Shown here: positions 14,101-25,348 of the stretch, one piece after another
How the letters are laid out: every line of letters starts with the position of its first letter
Numbering within the stretch: the first letter of the stretch is position 1
DNA from: Glandiceps talaboti
Taxonomy: Eukaryota > Hemichordata > Enteropneusta > Spengelidae
Direction of reading: 5' to 3'
NCBI RefSeq assembly: GCF_964340395.1
Contig: NC_135563.1
Coordinates: 14,144,651 to 14,208,650, forward strand
DNA length: 64,000 nucleotides
Translations under genes and position numbers: made by a program
The notes under the pieces: model-generated
Told to the model about the DNA's origin: nothing
The model's input: only the letters and a program-made list of their open reading frames with translations
Database searches by the model: none

Positions 14101-14988
14101 CTTGTTTCACACTTTTCTTTGCATATCCACGTAGAGTTTTCTGTAAAAGCTCCACATCTGTTTTTGGTAGGAGGTAACAAAATGGTACATCTTCTCTGAC
14201 TAGCTGACATTGTTTTATGATTTGTAAAGGGTGACCTACACAGATGTATACCATGATTTCAAGTTCTGTGCATGAGTTTAAGATGAAATCAGGGGTTGAA
14301 TGAACAATCTTCTCGGCTATTTCGTCCAACATCAACAACTGAATATCTTTGGTTTCAAGCACACTGACTGTTTCATCATTGAATGAAATTTGATTCACTG
14401 TAAAGTCATCGTCTGCAGAATGGAAAGGAAACAGGTTTGTTGGTATATTTGGACTGATCTCATCTGTAATCTGTGGTGGAGGAGACGATTTCAAGTCTTG
14501 CTGTCGTTTTGTATGTATTGTTTGTTTCACTGCTCCATCAACTTCATCTTTGTCTGGGCAACTGACTTCTCTCTGACTTTGTTGATCATGGGAGTTACCG
14601 TCTTCTTCAACAGATCCTTTTGTTTCACAGTCGTCTTGGCAACTGGTTGCCCTATCACTTTGCTGATCTTCAGAGTGACACATGTTTTCATCAGGTACAT
14701 TTCTAACACAGTTGCCATGGTGTTGTTCTGTTTCCATAGCAACTTCATCTCTCTCACAGACATCACTTATTTCAGATATATCACACTGTTCTGTAATTAT
14801 ATCTCTGCAATGGATTGGGGAGTCCATGTTCTCATCATTAACTATGGTTTCCATGGCAGCAGTGTAAATACCATCCTCTAAAGCAACTACATCATTAACA
14901 TCATCATTCCGGTCACCATAGTTACTTTCAATGGCAAGACAACAACTCTTCAGATAAGGTTCCTCAGTCTTAATTTGAGATATTTGAT
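5126..14988 (-). CDS. Coding exon 3 (9.9 kb) of the SKI-DACH-like gene
   Basis: The frame is open from an acceptor AATTAATAG ending at 14,989 down to a stop at 5,126, without interruption. Among the nearby AG sites, only 14,988 matches the phase of exon 2 (joined peptide ...DNPTYQISQIKTEEP). IKTE is a perfect SUMO-acceptor consensus. This exon carries every recognisable domain and all the large repeat arrays. All large arrays have units that are multiples of three with no frameshift, which argues that the long frame is translated rather than accidental. An internal ATG at 14,854 could serve as an alternative start. Confidence 0.85.
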
Positions 14989-17733
14989 CTATTAATTAAT
15001 CAGATTAAAATAGTTTCAATTAGATGTATTTCTGTGGTTCAAATCTTCTATCTTTTATTTTTGCTTAAAAAGATCGCAGCTAGTGTAAAAATATTGGAGT
15101 AAATTACAACGCCAAAAACTTAGTGTCAAGGCTTATTTTCTCAAACAGGGCACAGTCGACCAAGTAAACAGTGAACACTCTATATGAACCCATTATACAG
15201 CACGCACTTGTTTTCACATTTTTTATGCTGTGTCACAACTAAACTGTTTGATATGGCCACACAGACTAGGAACTCTAGACTTCTCATTGTTGCTAGTTAA
15301 TCATGGGAACACCAGACTCTCTTTAGTTTCTACATTGTATAATGTTTACAAGGAGTTATTACATATGTACAAGAGATTATTTACACCAGTGCATACACGT
15401 AGTAATATTATTTGCACTAGCAATGCAATACTGCACACAATGTTGCATACTTACATGGAAATGATATGCAAATGAGTGTGCAATCGTTCCTTGTCCGTGA
15501 CATTGTCTCATCACACTGTATGATGTTTTATGAAATTTGGATATTTCAGATAAACATCATGTAATACTAACAGAATCCCCTGATGTGTGAGTTCCAGTGT
15601 GGGTACTTGGAGGTATCTGCACTCTTGCTTGCAGTGTTCTCTGCTGCACTTTCACTCACTATACTCATGAAAGAGAACACTGCAAACACTTAAGTGCAAA
15701 TTCCCCGAGTTCACAACATTTACACTCATGCATCATGGCACATCATAGTACTATTAGGAGTGCATTTTCTATAAATGTATCAATAGTACACTACGATATG
15801 TTTTATGTTTGTAAACACCGCTTTTGTCAAGGTCATTGAGCAAAATCAACAAAAGTTCCCAAGGTAACTGTTTTATTGGGGTTCTGGCCAAAATGATCAA
15901 TCTGCACATTCAAAGTGGGTAGACTATATCGTTTTATAATATAAATGTACATATATAATTACTTACAAGTAGGATTATCTGGCTTTGCTGATACAATACT
16001 TTTGGTATCAAGATCTAGAAATGTTGTATTGTCATTAACATCTTCAACTTCTTGCCATGCATCACCATAAACTACTGACATTGCACCATAAATAGAGTTT
16101 TTTGGTTCTGGGAATGACGAGAACAGTTGGCTATCTGAATAAAAATGAGAAAACAAGAATAAAATTTGAAATGAGTTCACCTACAGAAAGTGATCCAAAT
16201 ACACCATACTTCAGTTGTTTACTTTGCAGTCATTTTCAAAAGAATAAGTGTCGCATGAGGGAATCTAGATTACAAAAGAAATTACTACTTTGAATTAAAA
16301 CTGGCTGAAAATGAATTTAAATTTTCATAATAATAATAAACTATTAATAATACAATAAATAAATACTGTATAATTATTGATAATAATTTATATAGCAAGT
16401 AATGCTATTACTCACATACATGGTAATGACATTATATCATAAATATATATCGTTCCATTAATTCTAGCAAGGTATGTAGGAGGAGCATAAATAAAGAGCT
16501 GTAAATTTTGCTAACTTTTCCTTAATTAATACAGAACCTATACAATGAAAGTTTGTATTTCAATCTATCAATTTTTGTTGTTGTTCAAGTGGGAATCAAG
16601 GTGCCCATACATTAAACGATAACAAAATCTAGATCTTGCATGCTTTGCAGAATATCGCCCCCTAGTGGCAAAATCATGCATATCTTTTCTTCTCCTAATA
16701 TCCATAGAATTTTAAATACAATGTAATACTTTTATTCAAACCGGACACAGGGGCTTCCTTCTATTTTGACACCAGTAATTGCTAAACATTTTCCTTACTC
16801 CTTGTTTATATTTTATTTAAATGTACGTCATCTATTTCAAACATATAAGCCATTTATATAATGTCTCTGATTCTCTCAAACTAGAAATGAAAACTTCTTA
16901 CCTTCCACACTATGATCACCATGGAAACCACTGTCTGGACTGTCACGGTAACAGAACTCATTGTTTGTCCTTGTCTTCATAGACTTAGCATCATATCTTG
17001 GCATTTGTAAGCATCTGTCATCTCTTGAAAAGTTCTGAATATCTCCCAATAAATACACCTCACTCATGGCGAGATTTTCATAACTTCCTGAGTTCATACT
17101 TTCCACTGTCCTTTGTGGTACATCACTTATCCTTAGGATTTCATCACCTATAGGTTTACCTTGTTCAATCTTTGTACTCAATGACTGAGAATTTGGGTTT
17201 GTCTGGCTTTCACACAGCTGGTTGTCAGAATTTTGAATATGCTGGATAACTAGGTGGTCTTCTGATATCACAAGGTTTTCCAAGTTGACAGTACCTTCAG
17301 ATGAAGAACTTAGCTCATGTTTATTCGGACTTGAAGCTACGCCTTCTGTTACTATGAAGTCACAGTCATTACCTGCGACAACATCCTTTGGTACTGCTCT
17401 GTCGCTGCTACTACCTGGCACTGTATTCAAGCTTTGGTTATCCTTTGTTATTGTTCTATCATGGGTACTACCTGAGACTACATTTGAACTTTGGGAAACC
17501 CCTGTTACTGTGTTTTCACTACTGTTACCTGTCCCATTATTACAGCTTTGGTAATCTTCTTGTAACTTTGACATCTGAGTATCATCACCCAGGATTAATT
17601 CAAGCCAGTCCTGGACATCTTTCACCTTTTGCGCATATTCTTGAGATTCGTCTGACTCACAGAATTGTTCAAAGTCTTCTAGTAACAGTTCTTGTACTTC
17701 TGATATTGGCATTGATTCCCTAGTGGCAGCCAT
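5126..17733 (-). CDS. Giant SKI/DACH-domain, AT-hook protein (predicted 3,620 aa; 3 coding exons)
   Basis: The gene model joins 17733-16902, 16134-15967 and 14988-5126 on the minus strand. All three exons have GT-AG boundaries and compatible phases, giving exactly 3,621 codons including the stop. Domains in order: a Ser/Asp-rich N-terminus; two consecutive SKI/SNO/DAC-like domains (about residues 529-621 and 642-725, each ending in the family's K-D-A/V...L pattern); a lysine-rich 20-residue repeat array; a 10-residue acidic array; a long acidic Ser-rich region; a 20-residue Ser/Thr/Pro array; a Ski-SMAD4-binding-like domain with CIKCQTC and HIHH (about 2800-2877); two AT-hooks with the GRPRK core (about 2982 and 3267) among repeated KPRKYQ motifs; and a basic C-terminus with several possible nuclear localisation signals. 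SKI/SNO/DAC proteins are nuclear transcriptional co-regulators and AT-hooks bind the AT-rich minor groove, so a chromatin-bound role is inferred. No named orthologue is recognised. Confidence 0.85.
6160..7060 (-). other. AT-hook pair with repeated KPRKYQ segments
   Basis: Two canonical AT-hooks, KRKRGRPRKHP (about 7,013-7,058) and KRKRGRPRKYP (about 6,160-6,200), flank four copies of a KPRKYQxGxKS motif. The four motifs are separated by related stretches rich in Asn, Gly and Ser (EGADNxTxS...). The KPRK core resembles a degenerate AT-hook, so this may be a multivalent DNA-binding region. That last point is inference. Confidence 0.75.
7360..7590 (-). other. Ski SMAD4-binding-like Cys/His domain
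   Basis: The segment from HGQLYLHLYAGEK through CIKCQTCNSFF, FLNHIHHFMWKPY and the basic FKKRRIEY parallels the Ski/Sno region that binds SMAD4 and zinc (a C-x-x-C-x-x-C, FxxxxFxxH-x-H layout, then an aromatic-rich strand). The zinc ligands appear to be kept. Whether it contacts a SMAD is unknown. Confidence 0.65.
8050..9182 (-). repeat. 60-bp in-frame minisatellite, about 19 copies
   Basis: The period is exactly 60 bp throughout, encoding a 20-residue unit close to NSPTHSTSLTSTAEVPCDGP. Substitutions are scattered (AEV/PEV, CDG/DDG/HDG) but there are no indels and no stop. The peptide is Ser/Thr/Pro-rich and likely disordered, and could be heavily phosphorylated or O-glycosylated. Confidence 0.95.
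11681..12436 (-). repeat. 30-bp in-frame minisatellite, about 25 copies
   Basis: A strict 30-bp period encodes the decapeptide NEDDTLDKMV with variants (SVDRMV, ILDRIV, PLDSMV). Each unit has four acidic residues and regularly spaced hydrophobic residues. The frame is never broken. Confidence 0.95.
13255..13668 (-). repeat. 60-bp in-frame basic repeat, about 7 copies
   Basis: A 60-bp period encodes about RNKKVDVSVKKPEVIKREYN, a highly basic unit immediately downstream (protein sense) of the two SKI/DAC-like domains. It could be a nucleic-acid-binding or nuclear localisation array. Confidence 0.9.
13814..14404 (-). other. Two tandem SKI/SNO/DAC-like domains
   Basis: The first (about 14,126-14,404) reads ETVSVLETKDIQLLMLDEI... 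and ends LLPKTDVELLQKTL. The second (about 13,814-14,065) reads LKINGIEFVTVVELRERL..., passes through cysteines, and ends TMISKDDAIMLYHHY. Both follow the SKI/SNO/DAC plan: a hydrophobic strand, an L-P/L-x-E helix, an LEI- or C-containing strand, then an I-S/K-x-D-A/V-x-x-L helix. Recognition is by pattern, not by search. Confidence 0.65.
14989..15966 (-). other. Intron between exons 2 and 3 of the SKI-DACH-like gene
   Basis: GT-AG intron on the minus strand. It contains no gene. A 14-bp inverted pair, TTGCAGTGTTCTCT at 15,629-15,642 and its complement at 15,672-15,685, can form a hairpin with a 29-base loop. Confidence 0.7.
15967..16134 (-). CDS. Coding exon 2 of the SKI-DACH-like gene
   Basis: A 168-bp exon lies between the acceptor TTTATTCAG and the donor ACTT/GTAAGT (minus strand). 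Its first two bases complete the codon left open by exon 1, giving ...SVED/SQLFSSFPEP. It leaves one base that the next exon completes with two. Being a multiple of three with matching phases at both ends, it could be skipped without a frameshift. Confidence 0.75.
16135..16901 (-). other. Intron between exons 1 and 2 of the SKI-DACH-like gene
   Basis: GT-AG intron on the minus strand. AT-rich, no gene or repeat array seen. Confidence 0.7.
16902..17733 (-). CDS. Coding exon 1 of the SKI-DACH-like gene
   Basis: The start is placed at MAATRESMP because its context AAGATGGCTGCC is a strong Kozak match (A at -3, G at +4). The same frame stays open upstream to an ATG at 17,811, but a good acceptor (TTCTCTACCCAG, minus strand) puts an exon boundary at 17,772, so the ATG at 17,733 is preferred. 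That implies at least one non-coding exon upstream. The exon encodes a conserved-looking helical segment rich in Glu and Leu (VQELLLEDFEQFCES), then Ser/Thr/Asn-rich sequence with short degenerate internal repeats. It ends at GTGGAAG before GTAAGA, one base into a codon. Confidence 0.75.
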
Positions 17734-18514
17734 CTTGAAGAATGTCAGATACTGAATCTTGGAGGATACCTGCTGGGTAGAGAACAAAGTAAGACCAGTG
17801 TCAATGTACATCGATACATTTCATATGTTTGAAGTACTTTTCATACACCATTGCCGGGCATAAACAGGAAATTACAGAAAGTCACTTGTAGTTTCACAGT
17901 AGATGAACCTACATCTCCATAAACTCTTGCTAGCAAACTACCAACTTAGTAACCAAGTGGTAGATTTAGTAAAGTTGTCCTGTTGTTCAGAATCTCCTTT
18001 AGTCTAGAAGCTAAGTTAGATAAGGCAATTCAGTGAGTAAACCATAAGCAATTTGATGCTAACAACTAAATGCTCTGTGTATGTATGCATATAATCGCAG
18101 GTCCTTCTGACATGACAGGTATTTTTCAAGGATTCTGACAAGTTGGATTTTCTGCATGTTGCATCTTGTTTTGCTCGGTGACTTGCCCGATGTCACCACC
18201 TTGTGTCGCAAGCAGTAACCTTTGACACATGCTCTGGCTGCCAATGTTATTGCAGCGTGATATCCACATTTTGATCGTATACATTATTTCGGGAACTGTT
18301 TTCTTCAGTACAATTTCAAGTTATCCCCTATATTTTACCATCTTTCACTGGTACATCAGATTAAGGAATGTTTAATCTTTGATGAATACCGTTTAAATCT
18401 CCACTTGGATACAAATGTGGAAAATCAGTATTCCTGTGAACAAACTCGAATTTGAATTAAGTTTTATAATCGATATGCCCATCAGTTTTTAGTCATTGCA
18501 TTACACTTAATAAA

Positions 18515-18870
18515 AAAAATTGTGTGGTTCCAATTATGCTCGATTTTGGAAAAGGTGGCGTAGGTAGATTTTTTATTTTATTTTATTATACATTTTTTCA
18601 TGTGTGAGTGTCTAGTTCAGGTTTTCCATTGTTTTCCAAATGTTCTCTGTTATTTACTTTTTCCTATCAGATGTACAACCATTACAGATAAGATGAACAG
18701 TTTTATATTGACTTTTTAAGTTGATGTCAGTTTCCTCATCCACTATTTCTCGTGAGACAATTTCTGCGATTTTATTTTATTTTTTTTCTTGAAAAAGTAA
18801 AAAAGGGGTTAGGGTTGGCAGTGAAAAAGTAGGTGGGGGTTGGGTAACCGGAACCAAACAATTATTTTTT
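18515..18870 (+). repeat. Dispersed repeat, inverted copy at 52,920-53,240
   Basis: The stretch from TTGTGTGGTTCC through CATGTGTGAGTGTCTAGTTC to the T-rich end is the reverse complement, with moderate divergence, of 52,920-53,240. The two ~300-bp copies share block order, so this is an interspersed repeat of unknown class. Confidence 0.65.
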
Positions 18871-20097
18871 TAGACCTTAGCATAACGATCTAGTTTTACC
18901 CTTTCTTCTAATTTACCAGCTATGCAAGAAGACTTGAACTTCACGTATATGTATGTGCAACAAGTCCACCTAGTGACACAACGAGCAATTAGTTGCCAAG
19001 TCTACACTCAGTTGCAATTGCTAGCCTTGTCATATGAAAAAGAACTGCTTCTTGCACTGGTTTGTCTATAAGACTATATGTCTCAACAGCAGCAGATCAA
19101 ATTAATCTTGTCAACTTGTGCATTGTCATTCATTGTGCAAGGTTTTTTTCAAACTGAATATTTTTTTTTAAAACTCAAAATTTTTTTTTTTTTCAAACTG
19201 AATAATTCATGTGACACAAAGTGTGTACACATAGAATACAGTCCTGAACTAAAGCACGTGTTGGATGGAAGGTATCTTTGTATTTACGGTTGCTAAGCAA
19301 TCAACATCCGTTGCCGACTCAAATTACCATGCGTTGACAACTTTATTTTTTTCGGTATGGTTCGTAGCACGAAAATACACATTATTGGCAGAATATAAAT
19401 ACACCGTGACAACATACGTGAACTTGATAAACGCATGTAAAATTCCCTCACTTCAATCTGGCGAAAAGTCATATTCTTTGGCCGCCATACACAACATTTA
19501 CAACTGGTCAAGTAATGATGAGTGTTGGATATATGCAAATACAAAGAGTTGACGCCATCTTTGAATTTTAATATTCAATGATCTCTGAAGAAATCTAAAT
19601 GGCGACGGATTGAATGATAAACATGATAAAGCTAGTACCCAGAAACAATCTTGATGTAATGTATTGGTATATGTATTCATGAGTATTGGTATTAAAGTTG
19701 CTTTACTTGTGTATTGTACAGAGAATGACTGGTACGCGTTTCAGTTATGCATCACCTCATTTGCATCTAACGGGTAACTATTCTTGCACATGTAAACACT
19801 TGTATGTGTTTGTTTTTATTCCCACAATGCTAGAGTCTTTTTCATCGCCTTCATCTAACATCATAGTATAAAACTATTCATTTCGGAGAACGGGGTTACA
19901 CAACCAAGACCTAATAAAGTCACTTTACCTTAACTTTTGTGATGTCCTTTTCTTCACCAAGCCAAGATTAACTTGTGAAAGTCCTCATTTGTGTGCTTGT
20001 ACGTACATGCGTGAAACCACGTGTAATCCAAATCGAGGTAATGAGGTAATGTCAAAGGTCACGATTTTATCGCCTGCGATCCAGCATGCATAAAATA

Positions 20098-20527
20098 AGG
20101 GTGACCCTTTTTTTTTTTTAGTGTTTTAATGTTTAATATTTTTAATGTTTCTCATTATTTTTTCATGGTAACTATGGGTCGATCGGTCTATTTAAAAAAA
20201 AAGTAAAACAATGAAAAATCATCTTCGTGTTACTTTGCCTCTCCTTTTCCTCATCTATCGTCTTTTCATCGGATTCCTGGTAACAAGCCCTTTCCCAGCT
20301 TCTCTACACAATTTCATGATTTGGCATGTTCTCAGCCCCGGTTCATCCCCCCCCCCCCACCCGCCCACTTGAGTAACTTCCGTCATGAAAGGAATGCTCT
20401 GTTCGCGAACAAGTGATTAAAGGGCGGACGAAACTAAAAATAGTTTTTTTATTTTGATGTCGGAGCTGAAAATTTGGGTCGATCGAGTAATGTAATGATG
20501 AGAAACAGAAAAAAATACGGTCACCCT
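20098..20527. mobile_element. MITE-like element with AGGGTGACC inverted termini
   Basis: The left end AGGGTGACC (20,098-20,106) is matched by GGTCACCCT (20,519-20,527). About 90 bp inside each end is imperfectly complementary, sharing GTTTCTCAT and CGATCGACCC-type blocks. No coding capacity. A non-autonomous DNA element is likely. Confidence 0.55.
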
Positions 20528-22421
20528 AATGGAACACGATTATTATTAATGTCATCGAGATATTTACTCATAAAATAACAAAAAAACTAGTCTGTTTTAA
20601 TGAGATTTTCTCCTGTAAAAAAATTAGTATCGTTATTTTGGTAAGTCTCGCTGCCAGACTTGTGCTATCGTCCTTTAGCTTTGTACGAAGCCGTGGGAAA
20701 TGAGGGACTTTAATTTTGATCACCATGAACAGAAGAATTGAAGATATATACTATCGCTAGACGTTAGAATTTTTTTTTGTATATTTCTGAGCTCTGAAAT
20801 TAAATCTCATAAATTTTGTGTCGTTCCTTTCGGGTCGCCCTCTAGTGGTAAACTTAGCAACATCGCCCACTCCTGTGCTCGACTCGAAATATATTATCAT
20901 GTAATACATGTAAAAGGATATTGAATAAAATGATACACAGCTTACAAACTAAATCACGTCTCTCTCGCTTCTTGCAGTTTAAGATCCACTTTTTGAAGAT
21001 ATTTCTTTCAATAATTGTGTTCGACGTTGTCGTTGGTTAAAATGTTGTTTGATATAATTATCTCATTGCACACTGACCGTAGCGTTATTCCGCAATCATT
21101 TTGAAGCGACAGTTTGCTATGGAAAGAATGGCCCTGAATTTGTAAACAGAGCTGTACCTTCGACATCAAAATCCAAACTTTAATTTCCATTATAATGATA
21201 ATGGAAACGAGAATTCACCGAGTTCACTGTGTGACCTTGGGTTCCGACATAAACGAGGCCATAACAGTTTTGGAAGTTGGGTAAAGAAAATGATAATTTT
21301 GTTGTGTTACTTATTTCAGAAAGCACCATCCATTTTTTTTTTACTTTGAAGGTGACATCTTTTCGGCAACTACTTTGAAAGATACGACATTAGGCCAGAA
21401 AATAATGAAAAAGCTGTTCAACCTACCCATATATTTTTTTCTGCTGATGAGCAATATATCCTCATGCGGGCTTCGCATTTTTTTTTCAAAAGTTAAGGAC
21501 ATTTCTTTATATTTTCTGAACATGTAACAATATACATTTGAGTCTATTCCAAATTATATAATATCTTATACAGTGGTTTACTTGGCTCTGGTGTTGCATA
21601 CAAGCATGAATTGAGATCCAATGTGCACTAAAAAGAATTGAACAAAAGTTTACGACCATTGGGCCATCAAAAGTCTGAAAGTCTTGAAATGTTTTGCTCT
21701 TTATTCAGGATTTTTTTGAACCATATTAAACTTCAGGAGAAGTCATTTACCATGTGCACATCCGCATGATATCTTTCAACTTTGCCACAACAAAATACAC
21801 TTCCAGATAATATGTAATGCATAGCATAATTGTTTCAATTCTGGTATTTTATTATGTCTATGGTTTGATATTTTATGCCTCTAAATGGCCTCCTACACTG
21901 TCCTATTTTCAATTTTTCACCTTTGGAGTTGTCTCCTTCCAATGCATCATTGTACCATATGATTTTATATCTCCACTGCAGTGTAGGTGACAGAAGGGGT
22001 GGCTAAAATAATGCTCGAGTTTCAACTGGCAGGGCTTAACATTTTTTGAGAAGAGAGGGTGAGAGGAACTACACCATTTGTTTAACCGTACATTTCCTAA
22101 CTGTAGCTATGCAGACAAAATGCATGAGATAGTATATATGACTGAATAAGTTCTATCCAAACTCGACCTGAAATATTTTGCTATCATTATATATGGTTTG
22201 TTTTATCCTTGTCAAGCATTGTGAAAAAATGAAATCGACCTACTTACCCAATGTGATGGGTTAGGTTACCCGTTGACAAGCATTTTATATTTTTTCTGAT
22301 CTTAAATATGATATTTAATTGCACATGCTAAAATAGATATTATGTGAATTGCATGCAAATTTATGTAAATTAGCATTTTTCTAAAATTTGAATGCATGAT
22401 TGCACAAAGACAAAGTTCTGC

Positions 22422-22438
22422 CCCCCCCCCCCCCCCCC
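22422..22438. repeat. Homopolymer C tract
   Basis: A run of about 17-18 C. The paralogous sequence near 28,271 has a much shorter C run, so it is length-variable within the array. Confidence 0.9.
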
Positions 22439-23490
22439 TTGGCAATTTGGTCAGGCTACGGCCCTTTTTCTGAATTTGTTTCTCATTTATTGCTTCAGTC
22501 AGCACAAAGTAAATTCATTATCCAGGCTTTATCTATGATTTCATTGGTGACACTAAAAGTTCATTCAGTATATTGATTATATTGCTAGCTATATTTTGTA
22601 TATGTTCGATGTTTGTACTTTGTACACTTGAACTGAAATTGAGGGTGGGTAAGAAGGTCCCTTAGTACGCATACTACTAGTATTCGGAACAGGGGCTAGG
22701 GAACCCGCGGGGTCGGTTTTGAAACGGTGATGCACAGTTCGGTGCATAAGTACACACACAATTACAGAAATTTAAATGGTCAATTACAGTCTAAGAACTT
22801 TGAAGCAACCAGTAAACTACCACTCACATTGTAATCATACACCCGTCCATCCCCTATTGTGGTATTAAACATAAAGAATCACATAACATTGTGTGTTTGC
22901 GTTGAGCTGACGAATATCCCGTGACATTGGCCAACAATTAAATGGGATGATCTTTCAAGTACTTTTGATATTAATACCTGTAAATTCCCCAGTTCAAGGG
23001 AAACATTCATTCTTTCCTTTCCATCGACAAACTTTGACCTTCGCGCCCTCCCCCACAAAAAAAAGACAAAAAATAGACGCATTATTCTGATGATTGCTAT
23101 TTTTGCAAAGTCTGGGGTATACGAACGTACTGGTCGCGTTTAGTGTTGCTTGTATTGAATCCTTGTAACATATTGAAACTGTATTTCGCGCAACCATAGA
23201 ATGTAAAAATGTATTAAAACACTTGTGTGATTTAAGATTCCGTTTTGTTAGCTATTGCCATGACAACTAGTACCTTTTAAAGACAATTTAACGAGAAGAT
23301 AAAGAACCAATAGCAGACATTTGACGGAATATGTAAATCAATAAAAGTGAGTAAATTAAGTCAGGTTGTTTACAGGACTACGATATGATATCACAGTATA
23401 TCAACTTCGGTATAGATGATTTTGCATTTCAGTTTGCGGTAATTCACAAATTTCTTGATTTATCTCAATGGTCAAGAACTTTCGCGAGTT

Positions 23491-23718
23491 CCTCACTGCA
23501 CGTAGATTGATCAGCCAATCAGCGAACGTCTCAATCCCGTGTTCCGTGACGTCACACTCGACTGGCGACCTCTTTTCCAGTCTGAGAGCGAGAACGTGCT
23601 CGGGTTTCCCTCGAAGATGTCAATGCAAAGCCAAGACTTTGTACGATATTCACCTTTCCGGAATTTTACAGTACATTTTGACGCGTCTGGATGTGTGTTT
23701 CACGATGGGACAACAAAG
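23491..23718 (+). promoter_or_regulatory. Promoter-like module copy A
   Basis: Contains CCAAT at 23,515 and a palindromic CRE, TGACGTCA, at 23,547-23,554, and ends ACAAAG before a GTAAAT splice-donor-like site. A 10-base deletion relative to the other copies removes the stop of a short upstream ORF. Activity is inferred from likeness to the copy abutting the gene. Confidence 0.55.
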
Positions 23719-23782
23719 GTAAATTAAGGACATTTCTTTATATTTTCTGAATAGTATATGTAACAATATACATTTGAGTCTA

Positions 23783-24174
23783 TTGAACACATATTGCCTG
23801 GCCATGAGGGCTATAGCACCCGTTTATTACACCCGAGGGACTGTGAGTTACCAGAATCACATGCTATTCCCCGAGGCCAAAGGCCGAGGGAAATAGCATG
23901 TTATTCTGGTAACTCACAGTCACGAGGGGGTAATGAACGGGTGCTATAGCCCGAATATAGGCCAGGCAATATACCTCATGCTGTGAACTCGCGGTGGCAG
24001 ACGACATCATCAGAATTTAAAGCTGCTATTTTGACCTGCTGTGAACACGCGGTAGTCACGTGACCATGTAATAGTTGATGGAACTATTTCCCTAGGAAAA
24101 TAGTCATTCTATTTTCCTATCACGTGACTGATTCTAGCGAATCATGGCACAGCATTATCACTAGGTATATTATA
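23783..24174 (-). mobile_element. Foldback element, inverted orientation (in array)
   Basis: A ~392-bp insertion starting TTGAACACATATTGCC and ending GGTATATTAT. It consists of a ~185-bp imperfect hairpin (23,788-23,972) plus a ~200-bp tail. The paralogous sequence at about 21,541-21,590 lacks it (AGTCTATTCCAAATTATATA uninterrupted), which gives an empty site. The same element lies in opposite orientation at 25,349 and 26,880. Confidence 0.75.
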
Positions 24175-25021
24175 ATCCAAATTATGTAATATCTTATACA
24201 GTGGTTTACTTGGCTCTGGTGTTGCATACAAGCATGAATTGAGATCCAATGTGCACTAAAAAGAATTGAACGAAAGTTTACGACCATTGGGCCATCAAAA
24301 GTCTGAAAGTCTTGAAATGTTTTGCTCTTTATTCAGGATTTTTTTGAACCATATTAAACTTCAGGAGAAGTCATTTACCATGTGCACACCTGCATAATAT
24401 CTTTCAGCTTTGCCTCAACAAAATACACTTCCAGATAATATGTAATGCATAGCATAATTGTTTCAATTCAGAATTCTGGTATTTTATTATGTCTGTGGTT
24501 TGATATTTTATGCCTCTAAATGACCTCCTACACATTGGAGTTGTCTCCTTCCAATGCATCATTCATTTGTCATTGTACCATATGATTTTATATCTCCACT
24601 GCAGTATAGGTGACAGAAGGGGTGGCTAAAATAATGTTCGAGTTTCAACTGGCGGGGCTTAACATCTTTTGAGAAGAGAGGGTGAGAGGAACTACACCAT
24701 TTGTTTAACTGTACATTTCCTAACTGTAGCTATGCAGACAAATTGGATGAGATAGTATCAAGATGACTGAATAAGTTCTATCTAAAGTCGACCTGAAATA
24801 TTTTGCTATCATTATATATGCTTTGTTTTATCCTTGTCAAGCATTGTGAAATCGACCTACTTACCCAATGTGATGGGTTAGGTTACCCGTTGACCAGCAT
24901 TTTATATTTTTTCTGACCTTACATATGATATTTAATTGCATATGCTAAAATAGATATTATGTAAATTGCATGCAAATTTATGTAAATTAGCATTTGTCTA
25001 AATTTTAAAGTAAATTGTTTT

Positions 25022-25262
25022 CACCTCACTGCACGTAGATTGATCAGCCAATCACCGAACGTCTCAATCCCGTGTTCCGTGACGTCACACTCGAATGGCG
25101 ACCTCTTTTCCAGTCTGAGAGCGGGTACGTGCTCGGGTTTTCCCTCGAAGATGTCAATGCAAAGCCAAGACTTTGTACGATATTCACCTTTCCAGTAAAT
25201 CAAGGAATTTTACAGTACATTTTGATGCGTCTGGACGTGTGTTTCACGATGGGACAACAAAG
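25022..25262 (+). promoter_or_regulatory. Promoter-like module copy B
   Basis: CCAAT at 25,048 and TGACGTCA at 25,080-25,087, 32 bp apart as in all copies. It ends with the same ACAAAG/GTAAAT donor-like junction. It has a CACCGAAC change next to the CCAAT box. Confidence 0.55.
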
Positions 25263-25348
25263 GTAAATTAAGGACATTTCTTTATATTTTCTGAATAGTA
25301 TATGTAACAATATACATTTGAGTCTATTCCAAATTATATAATATCTTT

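Larger units (their letters stand above)
17773..21490. other. Intergenic / 5' region between two divergent genes
   Basis: No gene-like ORF was found. The non-coding 5' exon(s) and promoter of the minus-strand gene should lie here but cannot be placed with confidence. A minus-strand AAGATGGCGTC (YY1-like) near 19,550 is one candidate promoter element. The stretch also holds a dispersed repeat (18,515-18,870), a 430-bp element with inverted termini (20,098-20,527) and a C tract near 20,348. Confidence 0.5.
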
